This document shows, in pieces, positions 12,334 to 22,507 of a stretch of DNA of 64,000 bases. A model generated the notes under the pieces. It was not told the DNA's origin. It saw nothing but the letters and a program-made list of their open reading frames with translations, and did no database searches. Numbering within the stretch: the first letter of the stretch is position 1; each line of letters opens with the position of its first letter. The translations under genes were made by a program, and so were the position numbers. Source of the DNA: Tetraselmis striata (taxonomy: Eukaryota > Chlorophyta > Chlorodendrophyceae > Chlorodendrales > Chlorodendraceae); contig VCJN01001179.1 of the NCBI GenBank assembly GCA_006384855.1, positions 1 through 64,000 of the forward strand, given 5' to 3'.

Positions 12334-14139
12334 ATACCCACTCGGGTTTCGGTGAATGTCTGCCTCTGCGTTTCTGTCCCTGCCCCCCTCTGCTTCTGCC
12401 TGGCGCACTATACGGCCCAAGGATAGCTTTTTCCTGGGTCAACGGTTCCAGGCAAGATGGCGTAATAGTTTCTGAGTGGGGCGCTCGGTCTGTGCTTGCT
12501 TATCAAGCCTGCATTTTTAAGGGATTGGAATCTTGAAGCATTGTTGGCACATGCCGGTTTGGCGTCTCGGTCAGCTGGAATGGCAGCTGGTCGGAACTTG
12601 CAGTGATCTTGCTTTAACCGAGTCAAATGGGGTGCTTTCTGAATGAATAGGATAGGTAACAAGTCTGCTCTAGAGTGGCCGACGTCAGAATGCAGCAGGT
12701 GTCGGCTCTTCATCAGGTGATTGTAGCATGCGGAGCTTTGCACATAGTTGATTGCTGAATTTGGGAAGCACGTGGCCACCGCTAAACTGGGTAACAACTC
12801 TACACGTCGCAGTGCCAGATTCTCGCGAGGTGTGATATGCAGGGGATAGGCACCCACACTTCATGTGATTGAAACAGCTTTTCAATGGTTGACCACATAA
12901 TTTGCTGCTGCCTGAATGAGAATAATTTCGTCAAATGAAGATTTAATCAAAGAAGATGGACCATGTGTAAATTAACGTGGATGCTTGGGAATTAAATGTG
13001 GTCGAATTTTATACTATGTGTAGGAGACTATGAGACTGCAATACATAGCAACCACAGATTGTGTCTGCCCTCTTTGGCGACCTTTCCTTTGGCGTCGTTC
13101 TTCAGCACTTGGTGCCAGGCTATGCGGCCGGCCGTGCGGTGTTGATGTCAAACATCCTGAGAGCCTTCTGAAGCGCGCAATCATAGGTTCTGCTGTTGGG
13201 GCTGCGCCCCCAAGGCGTCGCTTGTGATACATACACCCATGATGATGACAACCAGCGGCATTGCGGCGAGGTAGACGTAATACGCTCAAAGCGCTCATCC
13301 GGCCATTGTCCAAGCCGACCGAGGTGGCGTCTGGCTATGTAGTAGTCAATCGAGTGGACTATTCCCACTTCATCCTTGCACAGCTTCTCCATACATATTC
13401 ATCATGGAGACAAATGTGGCAACTCCAGGTGTCTGCGTGCAGATGTATGTGACTTGTGCATGCATTGAGCATGGAAAAGCCAACAATGATTCACATGTGA
13501 CGACTGCATTTATTCCGGTTGTTCATGAGGGACAACTTCAATATAGGTTGCTGATGCGTCTGATGCCAGTGCGCTCTTCACCTCCGCCGCCTCTCACTCG
13601 AAGTTAAACTGTCGCAGTAGTGGGCGTTTTGTTGGAGTTGCTCATCAGGTAATAATTTCGGTGGTTATCATTGCTACGGCGGCCATATACGGCAGCTTTG
13701 ACAGCCCGCTATACTAGATCGTCAAACAAATTGTGCATCTGGTACAGGGTTGTATCATCGTCGACAGTACCCGTAGCTCATCGCGTACTCGTACCCGTAG
13801 CAGGGGGTACGTTGAGCGCCCGAAATTCGACATCATCTATGCGACCTGTGTTCTATAAAGTACTGGAATCTGGAGCGGACAAACTTGAAATGCATCGGGT
13901 CGACTTGCGTGGAATTTTGTCGATAAGTATCAGGTACTGTGACGATATATCTACGAAATCGAAGGCTGGGGTGCCTGCCTGTCTACCTGCGTTCCTGCCT
14001 GCCTGCGTTTGGAAAGGTATCCTGATTTTCACCATTTTTGGTATCACCAAAAAAAGCAATTTTCCCGTAGTTTTACCCGTACTCGTACAATGTCTGTTGT
14101 CCGTTTATATGACATACGACGCCGGGGCGGGTTGTACAT
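12334..14139. other. Intergenic after H+-PPase
   Basis: The left part is likely 3' UTR; a TGTAA lies at about 12965. At 13120-13392 on the minus strand a 90-codon frame begins MEKLCKDEVGIVHSIDYY, and a neighbouring frame reads a hydrophobic run (AAMPLVVIIMGVCITSDA). This could be a small membrane-protein gene with an intron, but no family is recognisable. The remainder shows scattered GTAC-rich motifs (13740-13810) and no gene. Confidence 0.35.
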
Positions 14140-14223
14140 GAAGTAGCGACTAACTTGACATTTGAATCAGCGATGCGTCGATTTTTCAGAAAATTTTAAA
14201 GCAACGGGTTCTAAAGCGAGTAC

Positions 14224-14417
14224 TCTTATAGCCCTGGTGCAGGGCACGGGCGTGAGCCCCTGACGAGGGGCAGCCGAGTAGGAGGGGCAGGAGGATGCGG
14301 TGAGGTTAAAGGAAGTGTGTGGCGCCCGCAGCGCCCGCGCCGCCATGTAGCGGCGCGCGCGCCTGGCGGGCGCCCAGGATACTGTTGTCGCTGCGCTAGT
14401 ACTACTGTACTATAACA
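14224..14417 (-). repeat. Left LTR of the copia-type element
   Basis: 194 bp, matched by 22314-22507. It is the 3' LTR in element orientation. The purine-rich tract just inside it is read on the minus strand from about 14418 upward. Confidence 0.85.
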
Positions 14418-15012
14418 GCCCCTCTCAAGCATAGGCCGGTCATACAGTTGACTAGTGCCCATGCTTGTCTAAGCAGCAAGGTGTGAGTAGGTTCTGGCAG
14501 GGCTTTGATGAGCCCATCCAATGGCGGCACCATTGAGCATGCTGATAGCACCGGACTGAGAGCGCCGGTTGCTGGTGTCAGTTGCTCAGTCGGAGTCTGA
14601 GTAGACTACGAGGCGAGCCCCCCCCCGGTTCAGTGGCCCCGTAGGTGATGCCCAGGCCAGGGGTGCCTTGGAGATGGCAGAGCACGCATGAGGTGGGTCT
14701 TCTGCGGGGCAGACTGAAACCTTCTGAGCATGCTGACAGCGAAGGCGAGGTCCGGTCCGGTGCACATCGTGAAGAAGTTGACAGAGCCCAGGAAACCAGC
14801 ACCGATACGGTTCATGGTCCTCTCGGGGGAGCGGGGCCTTGTTGGTGGCGATGGCGCTGGCAAGATGGCGGCGACTGAAGGGAGAGCGGCGGGCGCTGAG
14901 GTGACTGCGGCAGGTGCTGGCAGCGAGCGGGAAAGCGGCGGGCGCTGATATGGCGGCGGCAAGTACGGGCTCCGGCCGCGCGGGCGTGGGCGGTGGCGGC
15001 GCGGGGGCTGCA

Positions 15013-15207
15013 GGCGGCGGAGGCACGAGCTCCGGCTGCGCGGGGGCGACAGGCGGCGGAGGCACGAGCTCCGGCTGCACGGGGGCGGCAGGCGGCGGAG
15101 GCGCGGGCTCCGGCTGCGCGGGGGCGGCAGGCGGCGGAGGCACGAGCTCCGGCTGCGCGGGGGCGGCAGGCGGCGGAGGCGCGGGCTCCAGCTGCGCCGT
15201 TTGGTGC
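15013..15207. repeat. 39-bp tandem repeat, five units
   Basis: Units beginning ggcggcggag start at 15013, 15052, 15091, 15130 and 15169. On the minus strand they encode 13-residue Pro/Ala-rich repeats. The array lies inside the copia-type remnant beside its RNase H-like part and looks like a later expansion or captured sequence. No function assigned. Confidence 0.85.
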
Positions 15208-15233
15208 TGGAGAGAGAGCCGGGGCAGGTCATG

Positions 15234-15644
15234 TGTTAGGCTCTAGCTTAAGCCTGTTCTTTAGGCCCTTTAGGATGCAGCGGAAGGATTTAGAAAGTAT
15301 GGCCAATCTCTTCTGGTTACAGGGGTTCCTGGGTTATAGTTCTGTCTCTGAATTCTACCTAGTAGACTTGTCCGAGGCGGTATTTATACCCGCCAAGGTC
15401 ATAGTCATACCTGTGCTATGTTAGCCGGGTGTCATGGGATACCCGTGCTGTGTTAGCCACGTAAGGCTTGAGTCAGAGAACTCTAGAGAATTCCAGAACA
15501 GTCCTCGGCCTTATACTACTAATATTTACGCCCGCAATACTAATATGTACAGCGACTCCGCGGATGCGTAGTCGTACTACCTTTGCGGGGTTATACCTGC
15601 TAGTATAGCAGAACATTATGGCTATAGGGAAATGGAGTATAACA
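15234..15644 (-). repeat. Left (3') LTR of the chromovirus
   Basis: 411 bp, same length as 21526-21936 and identical as far as I can read. The TCATG target duplication abuts its outer edge. Confidence 0.95.
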
Positions 15645-15739
15645 CTCTCTCCCCCTTAAGCACAAGCGTCCTCGCTGTGCAGGTGTCACAGAACTACAGG
15701 AAACTACAGTCTTGGTCTTGATTTGTTTTTTTTTTAAGT

Positions 15740-18700
15740 TCAGGCGGAAGGTACTCGGCTTGGGTAGCGATTCCGGAACCGAATGAAGTCTGGGCTCTTA
15801 GTAAACTGTCGGTATGGTTTAGACAGTAAGAACGACCGGAAAATGTCCAGGTGCTTGACTCCGCGTAGGGGCTCCCAGGTGTCTTCGCTTGGTACGTTGT
15901 ACGGGAACGCCCATCGCACTCGAAACAGTAGTCCAGTGCCATTGTTGTTGAAGGCAACATCGAGTATGTCCTGAACATGGAATCGGTTTGCGTCATGGAC
16001 AATCGGTACTCGTTCAGACTTCGCCGGTTGGTCAGGGTCGTCATACCACTTCTCCAGCATACTCGCGTGCACCACGTCGTGGACTCGTACGCCCGCAGGT
16101 AGTTGCAATCGGAAAGCAACTGGCGAGATCTGTTCTGTAATGACGAAGGGGCCCACGTAGCGATCGCGTAGCTTAGCACAGGGTTGCTGAATAAACTTCA
16201 GATGAGACGCTTTCAGCTTAACTCTGTCGCCGGTCTTGAATGGTACGGGTAGTCGTTTACGATTAGCTGCAGTCTGCATACGAGTTTGAGCCTCCAGTAC
16301 GCAATCATGCGCGAAGCGATGAAGCTCCTGTACATACTTGACGTGTTCCGGAAGAGCTCGAGTCGGCTCGGTTGCGAGTTGAGTAGTAGCAGGTGTAGTC
16401 GGCTCGAATCCCAAAGTCGCCTTGAAAGGGGACATAGTAGTCGAAGTCGACTGAGCAGCGTTGATCGCAAACTCCACGTTGGTGAGGTGGTTGACCCAAT
16501 CATCGTGCAGGGGGTGCACGTAGCAGCGTAGCACTTGCTCCCAAGTTTGGTTAGTGCGTTCCGTCTGGCCATCGGTTGCTGGATGAAAAGCTGTAGAGAT
16601 GTTCAGCTTAGTACCCATGGTCTTGAACATATCTTGCCAGAATTCCGACATAAATCTGGGGTCTCGGTCAGAGATGAGTTTAGCCGGTAGGCCGAAATGA
16701 CGAAAAACTGAGCGATGCATAATCTCCGCCAAGCCTTCAGCAGTAACTGTCTTCGTAGTTGGCTCAACAATTACTCGCTTTGACAGTAGACATACGAAAA
16801 CCACTACTGAGTCATACCCCTGGCACTCCGGAAGATCTGTGATTAAATCCAGGGATATTACCTCAAATGGTCGTGACGGTACGTCATGGGGTTGAAGTAA
16901 GCCGTATGGCTTATGCCGGGCCGCCTTAGTACGTTGACAGGTAGGGCAGCGTCGCACGTAGTTAGTGACAGTCTGTTTCATACGGGGCCACCAGTACAGT
17001 TCCACAGTACGCGCCAGTAGTCGTCGTCCTCCTGGGTGTCCAGCAGTAGGCGCGTCATGTAGTTCGTACAGTGCTCGTTGTCGCAGGTCCGCCACATTTG
17101 GTACGTAAAGTCGTGAGCCGTAGGCGTACAGTAGACCATTACTGTGACGTACTAGCCAGGATGGTAAAGCCTTCCGCGATTTCAAGTACTCGTCGGAGTC
17201 ATATGCGGTCTTGATTTCGTCATAAAACTTGTTGTCCGCCTGTAGTCGCGACTCCATAGCAAATAAAACTGAATTTATTTCGCAGTCAGCCTCGTCTTCT
17301 GACCAGTTGTTCAGCAGATCTAGCTTCTGTAGCGCATCCTTCAAGTCGGGTCGCCGAGAGAGGGCGTCCGCATGATTGGCAGCTCCTCGCTTGTAGACGA
17401 TGTCCATATGTCGTTGATAAGGCGCAAACACTTGCAGCCATCGTACTTGCCGCGTCGACAAATCGCGTTGGCGAAAGAAGTGCCGTAGCGTGTCATGGTC
17501 GGTGATGACCGTAAAGCCCGCCGCTCCATCAAGGTAGCATCGGAACTTGATGAGTGCATCACGAACCGCTAACAACTCTTGCTCATGTACCGGGTAGTGA
17601 ACTTCGTGTTTGTTCATCTTGCGTGCATGGTACGCGACAGGTCGAAGTCCTGAGCCTTGATCTTGCAGCAGCACAGCTCCCACTGCAAATCCAGAAGCAT
17701 CTGTGTACAATGTGTAACGGGCGTCCGCAGATGTGTCCGGTATACTCAGTACAGGTGCTCGTACCATTGCGTCCTTTAATGCACGAAACGCCGCATCAGC
17801 ACGAGGCGTCCACACAAACTCCGGTTGATTCTTCGTCAGGTCATGTAGTGGCGCCGCAATAGCCGCGAAGTTATGGATGAACTTGCGGTAATAGCCAGCA
17901 AGGCCGAGAAAACCTCGTACGTCCTTTACTGTCTTCGGCACGGGCCACTGTTGAACTGCTTCCACCTTCCGGGGGTCCATCTTGATCTGTCCTGCTTCGA
18001 CGATATGGCCCAAAAACTCCACGCTAGTACCGCCGAACGAACACTTCGACAGCTTGATATGCAAGTGGTGTCGTTGCAACTCCCGTAGCACCAATCTGAT
18101 GTGCTCGAGATGCTCTTCAGCTGTCTTGCTGTAGATCAGCACGTCGTCCAGGTATACCACGCAGAATTTGCCGAGATATGGGCTCAAAACACGGTTCATC
18201 ATAGTCTGGAATCCAGCTGGGGCGTTTGTCAAGCCGAAAGGTAACACACAGTACTCGTAGAGTCCATAGTGTGTCCGGAACGCTGTTTTGTGGATGTCTT
18301 CCGGTTTAATTCGTACTTGATGGTAGCCTTTGTACAGGTCCAGAGTACTGAAAATAGTCGCACCATGCAATGAGTCCAATAATTCGTCGATACGAGGAAG
18401 CGGGGTCCGGTCTTTCTTCGTAAGGTCATTCAATTTACGGTAGTCCACACACATACGCAGAGTGCCGTCTTTCTTACGCACAAATAAAATTGGGGCGCCG
18501 TAGTTTGACTTGGACGGACGAATCCACCCTTTTGCCAACAATTCCTCCAGTTGTGACCGTACCTCCTGCAACTCCGCTGGTGACATACGGTACGTTCGTT
18601 CCTTGGGGGGTTCATCACTCTCCAGGTTGATCTCAAAGTCGAACTCGCGCTCCGGTGGCAGGTCAGTAGGCTCCGCGATGATGTCTGCAAACTCCATAAG

Positions 18701-20185
18701 GGACTCCTTGAGCTCCTCAGTCCACTCGGTCGACTGGTCCGTGCGCAGCTCAGCTACCGCATCGAACACCTCGCGTACCGCAACAGCAAACAGTTCCTCG
18801 CCGCGACTCTTCCTCAGCTCCTTCGCCATCTTAGCCGCGTCCAGATGGTAAACCGTCGTAGGTACTGTATACTGTTCCGCTGTAGCAATGTGTTGTCCAG
18901 TCTTCCGGTGTTTGATAATTTTAGCAGTCCAGTCAATGTCAGGATTAACTGTTTCCAGCCAAGGTTGTCCGAGAATAATGTCGAATTTCTCCAGGTCTGT
19001 AACTATAGCGTCCAATTTATAGTCGAAAGCTCCTACGGTGAGTACTTCGCTCCTCAGCCGTTTGGTACTGGTACTCATACTGCCGTTTGCCAGTTTTATA
19101 CGGTGTTTTCCTCCGGATACTGTAGGGCACTGATGCAATTGCACCCATTCGGTACTCGCAAAATTTTCGGTTGCACCAGAGTCCACCAGTATTTTACAGT
19201 GTCGTCCTCGCAATTCGCCAGTAATAGTCAGCAGTCGGGTACCACTCGGTGAAGATACGTTGCACAAACGCGATGTGGAGTCTTCGCCAGGTAGTCGGAC
19301 GTTACGGTTGACATATTCATCAATTTGTTCGCCGAAGCTTTCGTACCGTAGTGGGTAGCGTACTGTCTCCGTCTCCAGATAACCCGTACTTCGTGCCTCC
19401 AATAATTTCTTCCAGGTTGTCCATAGTGCACGGTTCAAAGGGGTCTTCGCAGGTACAGTATTACGACGAGCGCGATACAGGTATACAGGACACCGGTTGT
19501 CTCCCGTTCGCTGAGTGCCGAGGTACCGTAGATTGCTCTCCTGTACCCGGTACCCAGTTTGCTCGAGTAATCGTCGTACTGCTGTTGTCTCCGGCGTCGC
19601 GTCCGTGTCGCCGCGCTTGCCTTCCGGAAACCAAATCAGTCCGCTGTCTTCTACAGTCAGAAGCACTCGTCTTCCATCGGTTACTAGAACCTTCGAGTGC
19701 GTCCACTCAGGCTTCGGTGGGGTTCTCAGGTGCTGCGGTAGAAACCGTACGCCGGCGCCATCGTCAGCGTAGATCTGTGTCGCCCATCGAGTGGGGCCAA
19801 CATCTTGTCTCGCACCTTCTATGCCATCGTTCGTTGGGCACGTAAACACAGAAGTCTCCGCTGGCAACTCATCCACCAGACGAAAATTTCTAAGTAGTCG
19901 AAACCACGGCTTACGCGACCATTTTGGGACCACAATAATTGCTCGTAGATGCGGATGCAATAACTTCTGTCGAAGGTAGTGGCCCAAAAATTCTTCAATT
20001 CGGTCATACGGGGCATTTAGCCAAATACGCCGATATTCTCCGAGATCCTGTTCCTGAAATGGGCGCGTCGGACAGCAAAAACTACCAGAAACTTGAGAAT
20101 TCAGGCCGTCATTATCGCAAGCTCCGTCCAGGTCGCAGGGTCCGTATTTCTTCGTGTACTCGTGAAATAATTCGCGATGTACCAT
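15740..20185 (-). CDS. pol: Chromovirus pol polyprotein
   Basis: Part of the gypsy element. An open frame of 1481 codons from the first ATG; the frame is open further back to the gag end, so frameshift or read-through expression as known for this family is likely. Parts in order: about 1-130 an N-terminal region resembling the methylase-like segment of some retroelements (DLDGACDN, WLNAPYDRIEEFL, IIVVPKWSRKPW); about 165-245 a Nudix-like domain (HSKVLVTDGRRVLL, then PEGKRGDTD…RRLLEQTGY); a retropepsin (ILVDSGATENF); RT (YLDDVLIYS); RNase H (LYTDASGFAVGAVLLQD); integrase with its zinc-binding region and core (VISLDLITDLP); and a chromodomain-like tail. The Nudix-like and methylase-like parts are unusual for gypsy pol. 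Confidence 0.93.
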   Translation of the reverse strand: MVHRELFHEYTKKYGPCDLDGACDNDGLNSQVSGSFCCPTRPFQEQDLGEYRRIWLNAPYDRIEEFLGHYLRQKLLHPHLRAIIVVPKWSRKPWFRLLRNFRLVDELPAETSVFTCPTNDGIEGARQDVGPTRWATQIYADDGAGVRFLPQHLRTPPKPEWTHSKVLVTDGRRVLLTVEDSGLIWFPEGKRGDTDATPETTAVRRLLEQTGYRVQESNLRYLGTQRTGDNRCPVYLYRARRNTVPAKTPLNRALWTTWKKLLEARSTGYLETETVRYPLRYESFGEQIDEYVNRNVRLPGEDSTSRLCNVSSPSGTRLLTITGELRGRHCKILVDSGATENFASTEWVQLHQCPTVSGGKHRIKLANGSMSTSTKRLRSEVLTVGAFDYKLDAIVTDLEKFDIILGQPWLETVNPDIDWTAKIIKHRKTGQHIATAEQYTVPTTVYHLDAAKMAKELRKSRGEELFAVAVREVFDAVAELRTDQSTEWTEELKESLMEFADIIAEPTDLPPEREFDFEINLESDEPPKERTYRMSPAELQEVRSQLEELLAKGWIRPSKSNYGAPILFVRKKDGTLRMCVDYRKLNDLTKKDRTPLPRIDELLDSLHGATIFSTLDLYKGYHQVRIKPEDIHKTAFRTHYGLYEYCVLPFGLTNAPAGFQTMMNRVLSPYLGKFCVVYLDDVLIYSKTAEEHLEHIRLVLRELQRHHLHIKLSKCSFGGTSVEFLGHIVEAGQIKMDPRKVEAVQQWPVPKTVKDVRGFLGLAGYYRKFIHNFAAIAAPLHDLTKNQPEFVWTPRADAAFRALKDAMVRAPVLSIPDTSADARYTLYTDASGFAVGAVLLQDQGSGLRPVAYHARKMNKHEVHYPVHEQELLAVRDALIKFRCYLDGAAGFTVITDHDTLRHFFRQRDLSTRQVRWLQVFAPYQRHMDIVYKRGAANHADALSRRPDLKDALQKLDLLNNWSEDEADCEINSVLFAMESRLQADNKFYDEIKTAYDSDEYLKSRKALPSWLVRHSNGLLYAYGSRLYVPNVADLRQRALYELHDAPTAGHPGGRRLLARTVELYWWPRMKQTVTNYVRRCPTCQRTKAARHKPYGLLQPHDVPSRPFEVISLDLITDLPECQGYDSVVVFVCLLSKRVIVEPTTKTVTAEGLAEIMHRSVFRHFGLPAKLISDRDPRFMSEFWQDMFKTMGTKLNISTAFHPATDGQTERTNQTWEQVLRCYVHPLHDDWVNHLTNVEFAINAAQSTSTTMSPFKATLGFEPTTPATTQLATEPTRALPEHVKYVQELHRFAHDCVLEAQTRMQTAANRKRLPVPFKTGDRVKLKASHLKFIQQPCAKLRDRYVGPFVITEQISPVAFRLQLPAGVRVHDVVHASMLEKWYDDPDQPAKSERVPIVHDANRFHVQDILDVAFNNNGTGLLFRVRWAFPYNVPSEDTWEPLRGVKHLDIFRSFLLSKPYRQFTKSPDFIRFRNRYPSRVPSA

Positions 20186-20325
20186 CCAGTCGCTGAAATC
20201 CTTGTGGAGGAAATCAGGCCTCAGTGTCGTTCGAGGATACGAGGGCTGTACTTCTGTAGTCTCGCGAGCCGTTTTAGGGGACAGTCCTTCACCCTGTCGC
20301 GCGCCGCGCGCGGCCGACTCACGTC

Positions 20326-21486
20326 TTAGTTTCCCGGCCGGGTCTTTCTGGGTCGATATTCAGAAATCTTCTTCTTCTTGCTCGGGCACGCGGACGCAAC
20401 ATGACCTTTCGCCCTGCAGATAAAGCAGCGACCTTCCTTCTTAAATCTCTCAAACTCCTCCTCGGTCAATCGCCGCGCCATCAACAGGTCGTCTTCTTGT
20501 TCTGTAGTCTCACCCTCAGCACTGCTGTAGTACTGCTCGTCGTCGTCGCCATCGTCGTCCATGATGTTTAGGCGCTCGCGACGGATCTCGCGGTGCACAT
20601 CTGTCTCCCGCTCCGCAGCTTCAACAGCCAGGGCTGCCTGTACAGCTTCTGCCAGGGTCTTAGGGTTTTTCAGGGCAACTTCCTTTCGAATATGAGGTTT
20701 CAGTCCGCGCTGGAAGTCATGTACATTATCTTCCTCGTGACGATGGGGTAACTCCAGTAGTTGCTCGCGGAAATAATTCGCGTACTTCTGTACTGTAGTC
20801 CGCTGTGTCGCGCGATCCAGATTGATACGAGCTTGCTTCGCCGGTGTACGTCCACAGAATTCAGTGATTAGTGCCGCCTCCATGTGCGTAATACCGGTAA
20901 AACCGCCGCCAATTTCGTCGTGCGTACTCGCCACTTGCGCGTACCACCACTTGGATACGGGTCCGTGAAAATAGCCAGATGCCCAGTACACGCTACGAGG
21001 TTCCTCCGGGTTTACGTTGTGATATTTCAGGTAACCCCGTGCATGACGAAACCAGTTCCGTAGCTCGTCGATATTCGTAGTCGATAGCTTCTCGATCTTC
21101 GCTGGTTTCACATCGCTCGGCATGAGCCCAGGCATGTCGTTGGTCCGGGCAGAACGAAGCTGGTCTCGCATCTGCTGCTCTACAACTCGGCTCCGGTTCA
21201 CTCGGTCGTCGAAATGACTGAAGCCTTGTCGCACGTACTCGTCCAAGCGGCGAATCTCCGCCGTTGCCGCCGTTGTAGCTTGCGCTACATCTTGCATCCT
21301 CGCTTGCTCCGTCGACATAGTCTCGACTCGGTCGGCTAGTCGTTGAAGCATGCTCATCATGGTTACGAGGGTCGGTTGCGTGCCCTCTTGACCTCCTTCA
21401 AGCGGAATCGGCTGTGCTTCGCCGGCAGTGGCCGCTACCGGAAAGCTTCCGCTGTCCTCAGGTGGTGTCTCTCCTGGTGTAGCCAT
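20326..21486 (-). CDS. gag: Chromovirus gag
   Basis: Open frame of 386 codons just downstream of the 5' LTR in element orientation. It has an acidic/polar N-terminus, a coiled-coil-like stretch (LADRVETMSTEQARM), the retrotransposon gag core (WYAQVAST, AALITEFCGRTPAKQARINL) and a CCHC zinc knuckle near the C-terminus (CFICRAKGHVASAC). The pol frame follows in another reading frame. Typical nucleocapsid-bearing gag. Confidence 0.93.
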   Translation of the reverse strand: MATPGETPPEDSGSFPVAATAGEAQPIPLEGGQEGTQPTLVTMMSMLQRLADRVETMSTEQARMQDVAQATTAATAEIRRLDEYVRQGFSHFDDRVNRSRVVEQQMRDQLRSARTNDMPGLMPSDVKPAKIEKLSTTNIDELRNWFRHARGYLKYHNVNPEEPRSVYWASGYFHGPVSKWWYAQVASTHDEIGGGFTGITHMEAALITEFCGRTPAKQARINLDRATQRTTVQKYANYFREQLLELPHRHEEDNVHDFQRGLKPHIRKEVALKNPKTLAEAVQAALAVEAAERETDVHREIRRERLNIMDDDGDDDEQYYSSAEGETTEQEDDLLMARRLTEEEFERFKKEGRCFICRAKGHVASACPSKKKKISEYRPRKTRPGN

Positions 21487-21525
21487 CTTTACGTCGCTTA
21501 CCGCTGTCTAAGCTCCGAAACCAAG

Positions 21526-21936
21526 TGTTAGGCTCTAGCTTAAGCCTGTTCTTTAGGCCCTTTAGGATGCAGCGGAAGGATTTAGAAAGTATGGCCAATC
21601 TCTTCTGGTTACAGGGGTTCCTGGGTTATAGTTCTGTCTCTGAATTCTACCTAGTAGACTTGTCCGAGGCGGTATTTATACCCGCCAAGGTCATAGTCAT
21701 ACCTGTGCTATGTTAGCCGGGTGTCATGGGATACCCGTGCTGTGTTAGCCACGTAAGGCTTGAGTCAGAGAACTCTAGAGAATTCCAGAACAGTCCTCGG
21801 CCTTATACTACTAATATTTACGCCCGCAATACTAATATGTACAGCGACTCCGCGGATGCGTAGTCGTACTACCTTTGCGGGGTTATACCTGCTAGTATAG
21901 CAGAACATTATGGCTATAGGGAAATGGAGTATAACA
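21526..21936 (-). repeat. Right (5') LTR of the chromovirus
   Basis: 411 bp, matching the left LTR. The TCATG duplication follows at 21937-21941. Confidence 0.95.
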
Positions 21937-22313
21937 TCATGTGCCTGCAGAACCGCGCGGACGGCGGCCGTGGTAGCATCGTGCGCGATGTCTCGCATCA
22001 GCGCGAGCAGCAAAGACTTCAGTTCGGCTGAGGCAGCTTGCTGCATTTGCACGGCGTGTTGGACCGCTGCAGAGCTGACTTGTCCCCAGGAGGCAGGGGA
22101 TAGGAGGCCAAAGGATTGGTCGAGTGCGGGCCACTGGTCGGAGTATCCGCCGGCGCCTGCCGGCGGCGGGGCAGGCATGAGGTCGGACATACAAACGCTC
22201 ACGGAGAAACCGGGCGACATGGCCAGGAGAGCGCGCCGTGCAGGCGGGCGCGGCGCATCGAGACGGAGCACACAGCGGGAAGCGACGCTGTGAGGCTAGG
22301 AGGGCCCATAACC

Positions 22314-22507
22314 TCTTATAGCCCTGGTGCAGGGCACGGGCGTGAGCCCTTGACGAGGGGCAGCCGAGTAGGAGGGGCAGGAGGATGCGGTGAGGTTAAA
22401 GGAAGTGTGTGGCGCCCGCAGCGCCCGCGCCGCCATGTAGCGGCGCGCGCGCCTGGCGGGCGCCCAGGATACTGTTGTCGCTGCGCTAGTACTACTGTAC
22501 TATAACA
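22314..22507 (-). repeat. Right (5') LTR of the copia-type element
   Basis: 194 bp matching 14224-14417. The half-tRNA primer-site candidate abuts its inner edge at 22302-22313, and the AGTAC duplication abuts its outer edge. Confidence 0.85.

Larger units (their letters stand above)
15234..21936 (-). mobile_element. Ty3/gypsy chromovirus LTR retrotransposon, looks whole
   Basis: Fossil element of 6703 bp, inserted in the copia-type element with the 5-bp duplication TCATG (15229-15233 and 21937-21941). LTRs are 411 bp each (15234-15644 and 21526-21936), begin TGTTAG and end ATAACA in plus orientation, and look identical by eye, so the insertion is very young. The primer site beside the 5' LTR (about 21511-21523) resembles the 3' end of initiator tRNA-Met. 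A purine tract (plus-strand ctctctcccccttaag, from 15645) precedes the 3' LTR. It carries one gag and one pol frame, both long and open; no break is evident. RT-RNase H precedes integrase, as in Ty3/gypsy, and a C-terminal chromodomain-like segment marks a chromovirus. Confidence 0.95.
14224..22507 (-). mobile_element. Ty1/copia-type LTR element remnant, internally reduced, hosting a gypsy insertion
   Basis: Fossil element. LTRs of 194 bp at 14224-14417 and 22314-22507 differ at about one site by eye, have near-inverted ends (TGTTATAG / CTATAAGA) and are flanked by the 5-bp duplication AGTAC (14219-14223 and 22508-22512). Next to the right LTR, 22302-22313 reads GGGCCCATAACC, the anticodon stem-loop of plant initiator tRNA-Met, so a half-tRNA primer site is inferred. 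A gag-like N-terminal stretch lies at about 21942-22271. RNase H-like sequence (…TGPDLAFAVSML…) lies at about 14460-14870 on the minus strand, with a purine tract beside the left LTR. Without the gypsy insertion only about 1.6 kb remains, so it is a reduced, broken copy. Young, from LTR similarity. Confidence 0.82.

Noticed and set aside
10984-12420. 478-codon open frame antisense to the H+-pyrophosphatase
   Set aside because: It is the shadow of a GC-rich conserved exon; the residues are His/Gly/Ala-rich with no domain.
13120-13392. Small respiratory-chain membrane subunit on the minus strand
   Set aside because: A hydrophobic run is present, but it is in another frame from the candidate start and no subunit pattern fits.
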